From assembly GCA_020628425.1 (NCBI GenBank), contig JAHDEZ010000024.1, positions 1 through 39,080 on the forward strand: a stretch of 39,080 nt of DNA. Reading direction: 5' to 3'. The notes under the pieces were generated by a model, which was not told the DNA's origin, did not search any database, and was given only the letters and a program-made list of their open reading frames with translations. Origin of the DNA: Hellea sp. GTDB lineage: Bacteria > Pseudomonadota > Alphaproteobacteria > Caulobacterales > Maricaulaceae. Positions 20,366-29,526 of the stretch are shown here, in pieces. Position numbers and translations under genes: made by a program. Each line of letters begins with the position of its first letter. Within the stretch, counting starts at the first letter, position 1.

Positions 20366-20399
20366 GAAAAACAAAAGCCCTCAAAACTTTGAGGGCTTT
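20366..20399 (-). terminator. Rho-independent terminator of the acyl-CoA synthetase gene
   Basis: Read on the minus strand, AAAGCCCTCAAA (20399-20388) pairs with TTTGAGGGCTTT (20385-20374), followed by TGTTTTTC. The perfect 12-bp stem and T-rich tail directly after the stop at 20404 mark an intrinsic terminator. It abuts the EamA start codon. Confidence 0.85.
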
Positions 20400-20403
20400 C
20401 CGA

Positions 20404-22023
20404 TTATCCAAGTTTGTGGTCTTTATATTCTTCTTTTAGCTTGCGCTTGAGAACCTTTCCGGTCGCGCCGAGCGGCAGAGCGTCTTTGAAGACAATCTCA
20501 TCTGGCATCCACCATTTGGCACATTTGTCGGAAATGCATTTTTTGATTTCATCGACATTTGGCTCACAGCCTTCCATGGGCTGAACAATCAAGAAAGGAC
20601 GTTCCTGCCATTTTTCATGCCGAAGGCCAATACAGGCGGCCATGGCGACCTCTGGGTGGTCCATAGCGGCGTTCTCGACCTCAATAGAGCTGACCCATTC
20701 ACCGCCGGATTTGATGACGTCTTTGGAGCGGTCCGTAATCTCCAGATAGCCTGTGGGGTGCAGAGCGCCCACATCACCGGTTTTAAACCATCCGTCATTG
20801 GTAAAGGCATCGGCGCCGTCGCCTTTGAAATAGCCGCTGGCGACCCAAGGCCCGCGTACATGCAGGTGACCGGATGTCTCGCCGTCTTCGGGTAGTACAT
20901 TACCTTCATCATCGACAATCCGCATTTCCACACCAAAGATGCGACGGCCTGCTAAAAGCTTATACGGTATCAAGTCTTCGAAATCTGCATCAGCCATTTC
21001 CGGTAGCGGCGCATAGGTTACTCCCAGCGGGCTGGTCTCCGTCATACCCCAGCCTTGCTGCATAGGAATATCCAGTTCCTGTTCATAGGCTCGCAGTAGA
21101 CTTTCGGGCAGGGCAGAGCCGCCCACCAGAGCTTTCTTCACTGTTGGTAAGCTGCCACCAGTGGCTTTGACATGATTGTAAATCCCCAGCCATACGGTCG
21201 GCACACCGGCCATTAATGTAACTTTTTCCTGATTGATCATCTTGGTTAGATTGGGACCATCGAGTCCAGGGCCTGGCATAACCAGTTTTGCGCCGACCAT
21301 AGCGGCGGAATAGACCAGTCCCCAAGCGCTGACATGGAACATAGGTACAACAGCGAGTACCGTATCAGCGGACCCGCCACCGATTACATCGGTAAAGGAA
21401 CCAGCCATAGCGTGAAGAATGGTTGAGCGATGAGAATACAGTACGCCTTTGGGGTTACCTGTTGTGCCTGAGGTATAGCAGAGCGTACAGGCAGTGTTTT
21501 CATCAAAACGTTCCCAAATAATTTCATCGGAAGCATCTGCTATAAAACTCTCATAACACGTGACTGGCGCCTTATAATCGGGCATGTCGCCCGCGTCGCA
21601 CATAGAGACCCATTTTTTTACTGATGGGCAGGCTTGATGAATACCATCAGCGATTGGTCCAAACGTCGTGTCAAAGAACATCATACTATCTTCGGCATGA
21701 TTGACCATCCAGGCTATTTGTTGCGGGTCCAAGCGTGGATTAATAGTGTGAACAATGGCGCCGATGGATGATACGGCATAATAAATCTCGATATGTCGAA
21801 AGTTATTCCAAGCAATTGTTGCGACGCGGTCACCTTTCTTGATTCCAGCTGCTTTTAGTGCATTCGCTAGTTTTTTAGTGCGCCTCGCTGCCTCTGACCA
21901 AGTATAACGGTGTTCCGTCATATTGGTCTGTAATGTGTATATTTCGCGGTCTTTATGAACTTTTGCAGCGTGCTCGAGCAGGTCGCTGATCATCAGCTCC
22001 TGCTTCATCATTAAACCTTCCAT
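20404..22023 (-). CDS. AMP-dependent acyl-CoA synthetase (medium/long-chain fatty acid-CoA ligase, AlkK/DmdB-like)
   Basis: Activates a carboxylic acid with ATP and then CoA. The protein (539 residues) has the AMP-binding P-loop [17 protein letters not shown], the [11 protein letters not shown] motif, the [24 protein letters not shown] region and the C-terminal catalytic Lys segment [18 protein letters not shown]. The overall pattern is closest to fatty-acyl or 3-methylmercaptopropionyl-CoA ligases; the exact acid is uncertain. The start at 22023 is preceded by GGGAGGACACC. An upstream in-frame start near 22071 would add 16 residues without support. Confidence 0.9.
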   Translation of the reverse strand: MEGLMMKQELMISDLLEHAAKVHKDREIYTLQTNMTEHRYTWSEAARRTKKLANALKAAGIKKGDRVATIAWNNFRHIEIYYAVSSIGAIVHTINPRLDPQQIAWMVNHAEDSMMFFDTTFGPIADGIHQACPSVKKWVSMCDAGDMPDYKAPVTCYESFIADASDEIIWERFDENTACTLCYTSGTTGNPKGVLYSHRSTILHAMAGSFTDVIGGGSADTVLAVVPMFHVSAWGLVYSAAMVGAKLVMPGPGLDGPNLTKMINQEKVTLMAGVPTVWLGIYNHVKATGGSLPTVKKALVGGSALPESLLRAYEQELDIPMQQGWGMTETSPLGVTYAPLPEMADADFEDLIPYKLLAGRRIFGVEMRIVDDEGNVLPEDGETSGHLHVRGPWVASGYFKGDGADAFTNDGWFKTGDVGALHPTGYLEITDRSKDVIKSGGEWVSSIEVENAAMDHPEVAMAACIGLRHEKWQERPFLIVQPMEGCEPNVDEIKKCISDKCAKWWMPDEIVFKDALPLGATGKVLKRKLKEEYKDHKLG

Positions 22024-22122
22024 GGTGTCCTCCCGGCCATTCCAAATTATTCTTTGAAATCCTCTTTCCAAACTTTGACAGTCGGGTCAATATCGCAAGT
22101 CTGACAATTGAAAGTATTTCCT

Positions 22123-23166
22123 ATGTCTAGCGCTTATTCCTCTCCCGAGGAGACCTTGGCTATATCCTTCGACGATATTTTGCATGCCGCAGATCGGCTA
22201 AAAGGAAAAACACAACCGACACCGCTCATCAAAAGCCCCGTGATTGATTTAATGACGGGAAAAGATATTTGGTTCAAGCCGGAATGCACGCAAAAAGTCG
22301 GCGCCTTTAAATATCGAGGCGCTTATAATAGACTAAGCGCAATGAGCGCCGGAGAGCGGGCTCGAGGGGTTGTAGCCTATTCGTCTGGAAATCATGCTCA
22401 AGGTGTCTCAAGAGCCGCCAAAGAGCTTGGGATGTCGGCTATCATTGTCATGCCGTCAGATGCACCTACGATCAAAGTATCCGGTGTGAAGCGTGACGGG
22501 GCCGAAATCGTTTTCTATAATCGCTTAACAGAAAGCCGTGAGGCTCTCGCGGAGGAAATCTCCCAAAGGGATGGTCGTATTGTGGTTCCGTCCTTTGATG
22601 ATCCGCACATCATTGCGGGGCAGGGAACTACAGGGCTGGAAATTTCCATAGAAGCTGCGACGAGGGGCATTGAATTAGACGCGGTTATTGTGCCTATGGG
22701 GGGAGGCGGGCTTTGCGCAGGGACTGCTATGGCTATTAAAAATCAAAGTCAGGACATAATGATTTTTGGAGCAGAACCTGAGGGGTATAATGACCACCAG
22801 ATTTCAATCCGACATGGACAGCGTACCGCTTATGTAAACCCTCCAAAAACAATATGCGATGCGATCATGACCCCCATACCTGGAGAGCTGACGTTTCCTA
22901 TAAACAAAGCATATGTGAGTGATGTATTTTGTGTCACAGATGAGGAATGTCTGATGTCTATGGCAATCGTCAAAAAGGAATTGGATTTAATAGTAGAGCC
23001 TGGCGGTATCGTTGGATTGGCGGCGATTTTGAAAGGCGAATTATCCAAGAGTAAGTGTAAATCAATTTGTGTCGTTTTATCAGGGGGTAATGTCGACGCA
23101 GCGGTCGTTGACATGGCTTTTGATCAGTTTCACGGAGCATTTCACTCAATTATCACAAAATACTGA
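22123..23166 (+). CDS. PLP-dependent threonine/serine dehydratase or racemase family enzyme
   Basis: A fold-type II PLP enzyme of 347 residues. Lys63 in KVGAFKYRGAYN should form the Schiff base. SSGNHAQGV binds the substrate carboxylate and PMGGGGLCAG is the tetraglycine phosphate loop. There is no C-terminal ACT regulatory domain, so it is the short form, like catabolic threonine ammonia-lyase, serine racemase or hydroxyaspartate dehydratase; the sequence alone does not separate these. The ATG at 22123 replaces a TTG at 22108. The two genes after it encode an ATP-grasp ligase and a nucleotidyltransferase, so a D-amino-acid-supplying role is conceivable (inference). Confidence 0.85.
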   Translation: MSSAYSSPEETLAISFDDILHAADRLKGKTQPTPLIKSPVIDLMTGKDIWFKPECTQKVGAFKYRGAYNRLSAMSAGERARGVVAYSSGNHAQGVSRAAKELGMSAIIVMPSDAPTIKVSGVKRDGAEIVFYNRLTESREALAEEISQRDGRIVVPSFDDPHIIAGQGTTGLEISIEAATRGIELDAVIVPMGGGGLCAGTAMAIKNQSQDIMIFGAEPEGYNDHQISIRHGQRTAYVNPPKTICDAIMTPIPGELTFPINKAYVSDVFCVTDEECLMSMAIVKKELDLIVEPGGIVGLAAILKGELSKSKCKSICVVLSGGNVDAAVVDMAFDQFHGAFHSIITKY

Positions 23167-23224
23167 ACCTTTATTGAGGCTCTTGATCTGTGACATTTAA
23201 TTGAAGTAGTAACGGCGTCAATGC

Positions 23225-24319
23225 ATGAGGAGTTTGGGGCCCCTCAGCTGGGAAGAGAGACAATTAATGCTTCTAAATCATGTTGCAGCTCATACTGAGT
23301 TCGAAGATCTGCGCGTATGGATCCCTGAAAGTTATAAATATGCGGTCAAAGTTATGTTTTTGGCCAAACATGCACTTGGAGATGGTTCTCCTGACAGCAT
23401 GGATGGCTTTCACGCCGTTTATCATCATGAGCTACGCGAAATTCTGCGTGGAATCGGATTGAACTTGAAAGTTGGCAATTCTTACCAGCATTTATTTGGT
23501 GAGCCTGATTATGATTTTCTTTTTACTCTACTAAACAGAGGTGGCTTCAAAAACTCTGAAATTTTTGCAGCCACTTTCGCTACCTGGCGTGACACACCGT
23601 TCCTGGGTGCATCGCCAATATTACGTGGTCTTGGTGATGATAAACACTTAACCAAGCTCGTGGCCCGGGCACGTGGAGTCCTAACTCCCGACAGTGAAAT
23701 CTATCGACACGGTAATTATATGAATGATGAGCCGACCTTTGATTGGAATCGTTTGGTTGTGAAACCTAATGCATCTTCTGCGTCATGGGGCATTAAAATT
23801 TGTGACAGTTGGACAGAAGCCAAAGCTCATCGTGACTGGTTGTTCGAAGAGGGCAATCATCATGATGTTATCATAGAGTCATTCTTTGACGGCATTGAAC
23901 TGGCAGTACCTGTGATTGTCGGTGCGGATGGTATGCCGGTTTTGTTACCAGTGATGAAGTATGGCGGGGATAATGACCGACTGAGGACCTATGAAGAGAA
24001 GCGCGGTTTCGTACAGAATAATGATGGATGGGCACCTTTTGATGAAGCAGAGGTGTGCAACAAGCTCCACCGTGAGGTGGAGAAAATGATGCCGGAAATC
24101 TGGCCTTTTGACTATGGGCGCTTTGAGTTTAAATACAGTCCCGAGAGCGGTGAAACGTCTTTCCTCGAGCTAAATATGAGCTGTAATTTGTGGTCCAAGA
24201 AAACGGTTTCGCAAAGCTGGCAGTCTATGGGTTACAGCCATGCGGAACTGGTGGAAACTATTCTAGCAGGTTCCATGATCCGACAAGGTGTTATCCCGCC
24301 GCAGCCGGCAAATAAATGA
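23225..24319 (+). CDS. ATP-grasp ligase-like protein, D-Ala-D-Ala-ligase fold
   Basis: Product and substrate unknown. In the C-terminal two thirds, LVVKPNASSASWGIKICDSW resembles the ATP-binding lysine strand and glycine-rich loop of D-Ala-D-Ala ligases. VIIESFFDGIELAVPVIV matches the strand where a Glu binds adenine/ribose, and FEFKYSP...FLELNMSCNL matches the metal-binding pattern that ends in E-x-N. The N-terminal 130 residues are unlike Ddl. At 364 residues it could join a carboxylate to an amine. ATG 23225 is used, but ATG 23267, preceded by a purine-rich GGAAGAGAG, is a serious alternative. The stop overlaps the next gene by 4 nt. Confidence 0.7.
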   Translation: MRSLGPLSWEERQLMLLNHVAAHTEFEDLRVWIPESYKYAVKVMFLAKHALGDGSPDSMDGFHAVYHHELREILRGIGLNLKVGNSYQHLFGEPDYDFLFTLLNRGGFKNSEIFAATFATWRDTPFLGASPILRGLGDDKHLTKLVARARGVLTPDSEIYRHGNYMNDEPTFDWNRLVVKPNASSASWGIKICDSWTEAKAHRDWLFEEGNHHDVIIESFFDGIELAVPVIVGADGMPVLLPVMKYGGDNDRLRTYEEKRGFVQNNDGWAPFDEAEVCNKLHREVEKMMPEIWPFDYGRFEFKYSPESGETSFLELNMSCNLWSKKTVSQSWQSMGYSHAELVETILAGSMIRQGVIPPQPANK

Positions 24320-25122
24320 CCTATACCGCGCTCGTACTTGCTGCTCAGAGACCAGGAATAATCGACCCGCTCGCGGAAAAAGGGGGCGTCTCCCATAAAT
24401 GCCTGATCGATATGGATGGCACCCCGATGATTGAGCGGGTATTGGATTCACTACTGGGCTCAGATCATATCGGGCAGATTTTGATCTCGATCGATGACCC
24501 GGATGCTTTGAGCACCGTTTCTGCGGTTCAAAAATGCGTTTCGAGCGGAAAAATAAATGTCACCCCCAGTGCGGAAAATTTATATCGGAGCGTGAAAGAT
24601 GCTCTGTCAAATAATGTTGAGTTCCCGGTTGCTATCTGTACGGCAGATAATGCCCTGCAAACAGCGGAGATGATTGACTATTTTTGCGAGCATTTTGACA
24701 AGGAAGATGCCGAAGTTGGAGTGTCGGTCACGCCTGCTGAGCTCATTTGGTCAAAATATCCTGAAGGTCAGAGGCGCCCTTATGTCCTGCGAGACGGAAA
24801 ATTCTCGAATTGTAACCTATATGCTTTGCGTTCAATCAATAGCCTTGAAGCTGCAAAAGCATTTGAAGGCGGCGGTCAATTTGGCAAATCAGCCAAACGT
24901 ATTTTACAGGCGTTCGGATTGGTAAATCTGTTGTTGTACAAATATGGAAATTTATCTTTGGACGATGTTTTCCGACGCGTGTCTAAACGGTTGGGGCTTA
25001 AAATCCGCCCTGTCATTATGCCCTTCGCAGAAGCGCCCATTGATGTCGATAATGAGCGGACCGAGCGTATAGCGCTTCAGGTGCTGCGCGAGCGTCGTGA
25101 GGCAATTGAGGCCGCCGAATAA
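24316..25122 (+). CDS. MobA-like NTP transferase (GT-A fold nucleotidyltransferase)
   Basis: A 268-residue protein with a nucleotidyltransferase N-terminus. TALVLAAQRPGIIDPLAEKG plus GVSHKCLIDMDGTPMIERVLDSL replaces the usual GxGTRM loop; Lys28 is the expected substrate-phosphate ligand. Asp111 in ICTADNAL is the likely first metal ligand, and the Asp of PIDVDNERT the second. It may transfer a nucleotide onto a phosphorylated small molecule; the sequence does not tell which. It is translationally coupled to the ATP-grasp gene through ATGA, so the two products very probably act in one pathway. No lipid- or sugar-transfer partner is visible nearby. Confidence 0.75.
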   Translation: MTYTALVLAAQRPGIIDPLAEKGGVSHKCLIDMDGTPMIERVLDSLLGSDHIGQILISIDDPDALSTVSAVQKCVSSGKINVTPSAENLYRSVKDALSNNVEFPVAICTADNALQTAEMIDYFCEHFDKEDAEVGVSVTPAELIWSKYPEGQRRPYVLRDGKFSNCNLYALRSINSLEAAKAFEGGGQFGKSAKRILQAFGLVNLLLYKYGNLSLDDVFRRVSKRLGLKIRPVIMPFAEAPIDVDNERTERIALQVLRERREAIEAAE

Positions 25123-25128
25123 GCGGCC
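25110..25128. terminator. Candidate bidirectional terminator stem
   Basis: GGCCGC and GCGGCC form a 6-bp GC stem spanning the stop codon of the nucleotidyltransferase gene, in the 17-nt gap before the convergent symporter gene. A pyrimidine-rich stretch follows on the plus strand, but there is no clean T tract. Confidence 0.4.
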
Positions 25129-25139
25129 CCATTCTTATT

Positions 25140-26654
25140 CTATAGTTCTGCTGGCCCTTTGCCAAAGACGTTGTGGGCGTCCCATACGGCGCGTTGCTTG
25201 AACACAAAGCGGTTGAGGAATAAAGCCAGAGAAACTGTAAAGAGAAGTGTGAGGGCCATATAATGGATATAAAGACCGCTGCCTTCTTTGAATGTTGGCC
25301 AGCCGACATTGAAGTAAGTGTAAAGCAACACTCCCGCCGGTACAGCAATCAGTACGGATTTTGCTTCAACATTCTTGAATAAAAGTCCAACGATAAAGGC
25401 CGATAGAATCGGCATGGAGAGATAGCCGTAAAAGTTCTGAACTTTCCCGATTAAGTCGGTTGAATTGGCGTAAATCGGGAAGGCTACGAAAGCCAAAAGA
25501 ATAAGCGCAATGGAAACCCGGACAGACAGGCGTTTCACATTGGGTTTCTTGTTAATATAGGTTTCGTGAATGTCGCAGACCCAAAGGGCGGCTGATGCAT
25601 TCAATATTGAATTTATAGATGTGAGCACCGCCGCGATAATCGCAGCTGCGAAGGCGCCGTTAAGGAAGGTCGGTAACAGTTCGGTTACGATAGTGCCGTA
25701 TGCCATATTGTCTTCAATAATGCCATATTCCTTGAATTTGTAAGACACAATCCCGGGAATAACAATGATTGGGGGGACGATTAAAAGGCGGATACCGGCG
25801 GCAGCAAGGATACCTTTCTGCGCTTCCTTCACAGACGGTGATGCCATGGCCCTTTGTGTGATCGTCTGGTTTGTTGACCAATAGAACATCTGAATGAACA
25901 ACATGCCTGTAAACAAAGTTCCAAATGGAATTGGAGAGTCATTGTCTCCAATAAGCGACAGTCTTTCGGGCGGGATTCCGGAGAAGTCAAAATTGATGGC
26001 CTTGAGTGACAGCCAGACCACGTAAAGCGCGATACTCAGCAGTAATATACCAGAGAAAGTATCGGAGATAGCGACGGCTCTCAGCCCCCCGAAAATTGCA
26101 TAAGCTGAGCCAGCCAAGGCGATTACGACGGCGATGATATAAAGGTTTGCGTTCTTAATACCCCAAGATTGGGATCCAAAAATATCAAATTCTTCCAGGC
26201 CAAACATCTGGGCGAAAACCAGTGAGCCCCCATACATAATCGCAGGCAGGAAGATAAAGATATTCCCGGCCAAAAAGAGCAATGAAATGAGGGCTCTAAT
26301 GTGTGGATCATTATAACGCCGTTCCAGCAGTTCGGTAGTCGTCGTGCATTTGTATTTGTAGTAAACAGGGATAAAAATGAAACACAACATGATGAGCCCA
26401 ACCACGGCGGCCAATTCCCACCACGCAACTAGGGCCATTTGATTGCCGTTCATGCCAACTAATTGGTCAGTGGACAGATTGGTCAAAGTGATCGAGCCGG
26501 CGACGAAATACCATTTCAGACTACCACCAGCGAGAAAATACTCGCGTTCGCCATTTTCGTCGGTCCTTTGACCCCGGCAATAAAAATAGGTCGCGATGGC
26601 GATCGCTGCCGTTAAGCCTAAAAAGACTAGAATCTGCGTGAGCTGTAGTTCCAT
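25140..26654 (-). CDS. Sodium:solute symporter (SSS/SLC5 family), predicted galactoside transporter
   Basis: Inner-membrane Na+-coupled symporter of 504 residues with roughly 13-14 hydrophobic segments. SSS hallmarks include YFLAGGSLKWYFVAGSITLT and NLSTDQLVGMNG near the N-terminus, as in bacterial Na+/galactose cotransporters, and GGLRAVAISDTFSGILLL in the middle. It is the last gene of the galT-galK-galE-GH42 unit, 17 nt after the beta-galactosidase, so galactose, lactose or a related galactoside is the expected substrate (inference from context). A good ribosome-binding site (AAGGGGAAG) precedes the ATG. Confidence 0.9.
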   Translation of the reverse strand: MELQLTQILVFLGLTAAIAIATYFYCRGQRTDENGEREYFLAGGSLKWYFVAGSITLTNLSTDQLVGMNGNQMALVAWWELAAVVGLIMLCFIFIPVYYKYKCTTTTELLERRYNDPHIRALISLLFLAGNIFIFLPAIMYGGSLVFAQMFGLEEFDIFGSQSWGIKNANLYIIAVVIALAGSAYAIFGGLRAVAISDTFSGILLLSIALYVVWLSLKAINFDFSGIPPERLSLIGDNDSPIPFGTLFTGMLFIQMFYWSTNQTITQRAMASPSVKEAQKGILAAAGIRLLIVPPIIVIPGIVSYKFKEYGIIEDNMAYGTIVTELLPTFLNGAFAAAIIAAVLTSINSILNASAALWVCDIHETYINKKPNVKRLSVRVSIALILLAFVAFPIYANSTDLIGKVQNFYGYLSMPILSAFIVGLLFKNVEAKSVLIAVPAGVLLYTYFNVGWPTFKEGSGLYIHYMALTLLFTVSLALFLNRFVFKQRAVWDAHNVFGKGPAEL

Positions 26655-26671
26655 ATTTCTTCCCCTTATAT

Positions 26672-28528
26672 TTATCCTTTAATAACAGCGCTTTGCGCCT
26701 CATAATTCAATTGAAACTCATGCATGCCTATCGATTGTCGTCTGTTGTAACCCGGTTGTTTATAGGTTTTACAGCCTGCTTTGGTGAGTTCTGTTTCAAT
26801 AACTTCTAATAGCTTTTCCGAATTAGGCCATCCGGCCATATAAACGCATTTTCCATTTCGAATGACAGCTGGGTAGCCATCCGCCTTCAATTCTTCTGTT
26901 TGTGCCTCTGTTTTATGGCATTCGTTCCAGATTTTGAAATGGCCGCCATTCACAAGCTCAACGACAGTACCAGGTCGTAAGGACTCCACCATATCAAGTG
27001 AAATCGGTTTTCCTAACTGCGCTGAGACGGAAGTTAAATTAGTTTTGAAATTCTCATCTTTGCTGTTGGTACGTGGTCCGAGGATTAGATGGCCTTTGAA
27101 GTTATCTAGTTGCTCTTTCATCGCATCCGAAAATGCAAATAACCCGGGTATTATCAGGGCTTTATAGTCCGAAAGGCCTGACTTTTCGAGATCCACAATA
27201 TCAATATTAACACCCAACTGCCGTAAGGCGCCATAATATTCAAACACCAGTTTGAAATAGTCAAAACCCTGACCTTGTGGCTGGATTTCCCAAGCCCACT
27301 GCGACCGATAATCAAAAACCAGTCCTATCTCTGCTTTTGGTCGTGCGTGAGTTAGGTTTCTTATCTCGGTAGCGACGTGTCGAATTTCATCACAAACCGG
27401 GTAGGGCGTGTTATCTGGCCGCTTTAAAGCCGTGTGCATCTGTTCCTGGGCAAAAGAGGGCTGCCGCCAGCGGAAGTAACAGACAAATTCCGCGCCGTGC
27501 GCGAACGCCTCATGGCTCCAAACCCTGACCATGCCTGGTTTGGGGGCAGGATTATAAGGAGCCCAATTCACAGGGCCGGGCTGTTGTTCCATGACCCCCC
27601 AGCGTCCTTTACCGACAGTCCGGTAGAGGTCGTGGTGAAAGGCTTGAAAATCCGGATCGCCCATTCGGCTGAACGTGTGTTTAAATTCTTCGTCACGGTC
27701 GGACCGGTCTTCGAGGAAACCCAGTGGATAGCTATCCCATGTGGCAATATCTAAGTGATCACCTAGTCGAAAATGATCAAACTCTGTGATCCGTCCCATA
27801 TAATTGTGAGAAATCGGCTTGGAACAGTGTTTGCGTATGGCCTCAACTTGGGCCAAGTCCCAATTTCTGACCTGTTCTGACGTAAATCGTCTGAAATCCA
27901 TTGAGTGGGCGGGATTGGGTTCAGTGACTGTCAGATTTGGCAGGTCGACATCGTCAAATGTTTCGTAATCCATTGACCAGAATACATTGCCCCAGGTCTC
28001 ATTAAGAGGCTTATTCCCATAGCGTTCTTTCAACCAGTGGCGGAAAGCTTTTCTGGCATTATCGCTATATGACAATGTTGTGTCATGGCATCCATATTCA
28101 TTGTCGGTTTGCCAGAATTCGATGTGGTCATTATCTGCGTATCGCTCGGCCAGACGACTGGCCATCTGAGCTGCGAATTCTCTGTAACCCTGATGTGAAA
28201 AGCAGTAATGGCGTCGGGATCCAAATTTACGAGGCCGGCCTTCTTTGTCGACGGCTAACATATCGGGAAATTTGTCCACAATCCATTTGGGAGGTGTTGC
28301 ACTGGGCGTACCCAAGACGACTTTGAGGCCGGCTGAACCTAAGGTGTTTATAGCGCGGTCGAGCCATTCAAAATGAAACTCACCTTCGCGTGGTTCCAAT
28401 CGGCTCCAGGCAAACTCACCGATGCGAACCAGAGAAAGGCCCATCTCAACCATTTCGCGAGCGTCTTCAGCCCACATATCTTCGGGCCAATGTTCAGGAT
28501 AGTAACAAACGCCTAGTCTTGGTGTCAT
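26672..28528 (-). CDS. Beta-galactosidase, glycoside hydrolase family 42
   Basis: Hydrolyses terminal beta-D-galactosides. The TIM barrel opens with RLGVCYYPEHWPEDMW, typical of GH42. The acid/base Glu is in WQTDNEYGCH (about residue 144) and the nucleophile Glu in GVMEQQPGPVNW (about 314). The trimerisation and C-terminal domains follow, giving 618 residues, a normal length. No signal peptide is seen, so it acts in the cytoplasm on imported galactosides. Start: the ATG at 28528 overlaps the galE stop as ATGA; a GTG three codons upstream is less likely. Family-known substrates include lactose and plant or algal galacto-oligosaccharides; the sequence does not choose between them. Confidence 0.94.
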   Translation of the reverse strand: MTPRLGVCYYPEHWPEDMWAEDAREMVEMGLSLVRIGEFAWSRLEPREGEFHFEWLDRAINTLGSAGLKVVLGTPSATPPKWIVDKFPDMLAVDKEGRPRKFGSRRHYCFSHQGYREFAAQMASRLAERYADNDHIEFWQTDNEYGCHDTTLSYSDNARKAFRHWLKERYGNKPLNETWGNVFWSMDYETFDDVDLPNLTVTEPNPAHSMDFRRFTSEQVRNWDLAQVEAIRKHCSKPISHNYMGRITEFDHFRLGDHLDIATWDSYPLGFLEDRSDRDEEFKHTFSRMGDPDFQAFHHDLYRTVGKGRWGVMEQQPGPVNWAPYNPAPKPGMVRVWSHEAFAHGAEFVCYFRWRQPSFAQEQMHTALKRPDNTPYPVCDEIRHVATEIRNLTHARPKAEIGLVFDYRSQWAWEIQPQGQGFDYFKLVFEYYGALRQLGVNIDIVDLEKSGLSDYKALIIPGLFAFSDAMKEQLDNFKGHLILGPRTNSKDENFKTNLTSVSAQLGKPISLDMVESLRPGTVVELVNGGHFKIWNECHKTEAQTEELKADGYPAVIRNGKCVYMAGWPNSEKLLEVIETELTKAGCKTYKQPGYNRRQSIGMHEFQLNYEAQSAVIKG

Positions 28529-29526
28529 ATCTGCCACCGCGACCTGTGGAAGTTCCAGGCTGTTCGAATAATGTTTTCCAAATCGGAATGTGCGGGTTCA
28601 AATCCAAGTACTTCTTTGGCACGTGTTGCATCTGCATAAAGGCGGGTGACATCGCCCGGGCGCCGAGGCGTTGCGTCATAGGGTAAAGGAAGCCCTGTGA
28701 CCTTTTCGATGGTCTGAAGTATTTGCAGGTTACTATACCCGTTTCCTGTACCGATATTGACTTCCAGGTTTGTCAGTCCTTCGTCGAATCTTTGGAGACC
28801 AAGGATATGTGCCCGCGCGATGTCATTCACATGAATGTAATCCCGAATACATGTTCCATCGGGCGTTTCATAATCGGTTCCGAAAATCTTTATTTTACCG
28901 CGACGCCCGGCTGCTGCTTCTAAGGCGATTGGGATGAGGTGGGTTTCAGGGTCGTGTTCCTCTCCAATATCACCATCTGGATCTGCACCGGAAGCATTGA
29001 AATAGCGAAGCGTAATATAATTAAGAGCGTAGGCATTGTGATAGCTTTGGATCATATGCTCTATGGTCAGCTTAGTTTTTCCGTAAACGCTAAACGGGTT
29101 TTGGACTTCGTCTTCAGTCAGGGGAACATTTTCTGTTTCCCCGTAAGTTGCGCAGGTCGACGAAAAGATAAATCTGTTTAGGTTGTTCGCCCGCATGGCT
29201 TCCAGCAAATTGTAAGCACCGATTACATTGTTGTTGTAAAACCCGGCGGGATCTTTTTCACCTATGCCAACCTCTATTGAACTGGCTAGATGAATGACGC
29301 TTACGGCCTCTTTATGGGCGTGAAAGGCTTCGCGCGTCTTTTCCACATTACATAAATCTACATTAACCAGTGGGCCCCATTGGACTGCATGGTCGTGACC
29401 TGAAGATAAATTATCAAATGTAACTGGAGTTCCACCAAGAGCTGCTATCATTTTGCAGACATGGCTGCCGATATATCCGGCACCCCCGACCACAATATGT
29501 GACTGTCCTGATAAATCAGCAGACAT
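28525..29526 (-). CDS. galE: UDP-glucose 4-epimerase
   Basis: Interconverts UDP-galactose and UDP-glucose in the Leloir pathway. It is an extended short-chain dehydrogenase of 333 residues with the NAD+-binding GGAGYIGSHVC motif near the N-terminus, the FSSTCATYG segment that holds the catalytic Ser/Thr, and the YxxxK pair in VYGKTK. The C-terminal GTGNGYSNLQ and RRPGDVTRLYAD segments are typical. The start overlaps galK by 11 nt and the stop overlaps the GH42 ATG by 4 nt, placing it inside one operon. Confidence 0.96.
   Translation of the reverse strand: MSADLSGQSHIVVGGAGYIGSHVCKMIAALGGTPVTFDNLSSGHDHAVQWGPLVNVDLCNVEKTREAFHAHKEAVSVIHLASSIEVGIGEKDPAGFYNNNVIGAYNLLEAMRANNLNRFIFSSTCATYGETENVPLTEDEVQNPFSVYGKTKLTIEHMIQSYHNAYALNYITLRYFNASGADPDGDIGEEHDPETHLIPIALEAAAGRRGKIKIFGTDYETPDGTCIRDYIHVNDIARAHILGLQRFDEGLTNLEVNIGTGNGYSNLQILQTIEKVTGLPLPYDATPRRPGDVTRLYADATRAKEVLGFEPAHSDLENIIRTAWNFHRSRWQI

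Noticed and set aside
22075..22103. Consensus -35 TTGACA upstream of the PLP enzyme gene
   Set aside because: No acceptable -10 hexamer lies at 16-18 nt, so I did not annotate a promoter.
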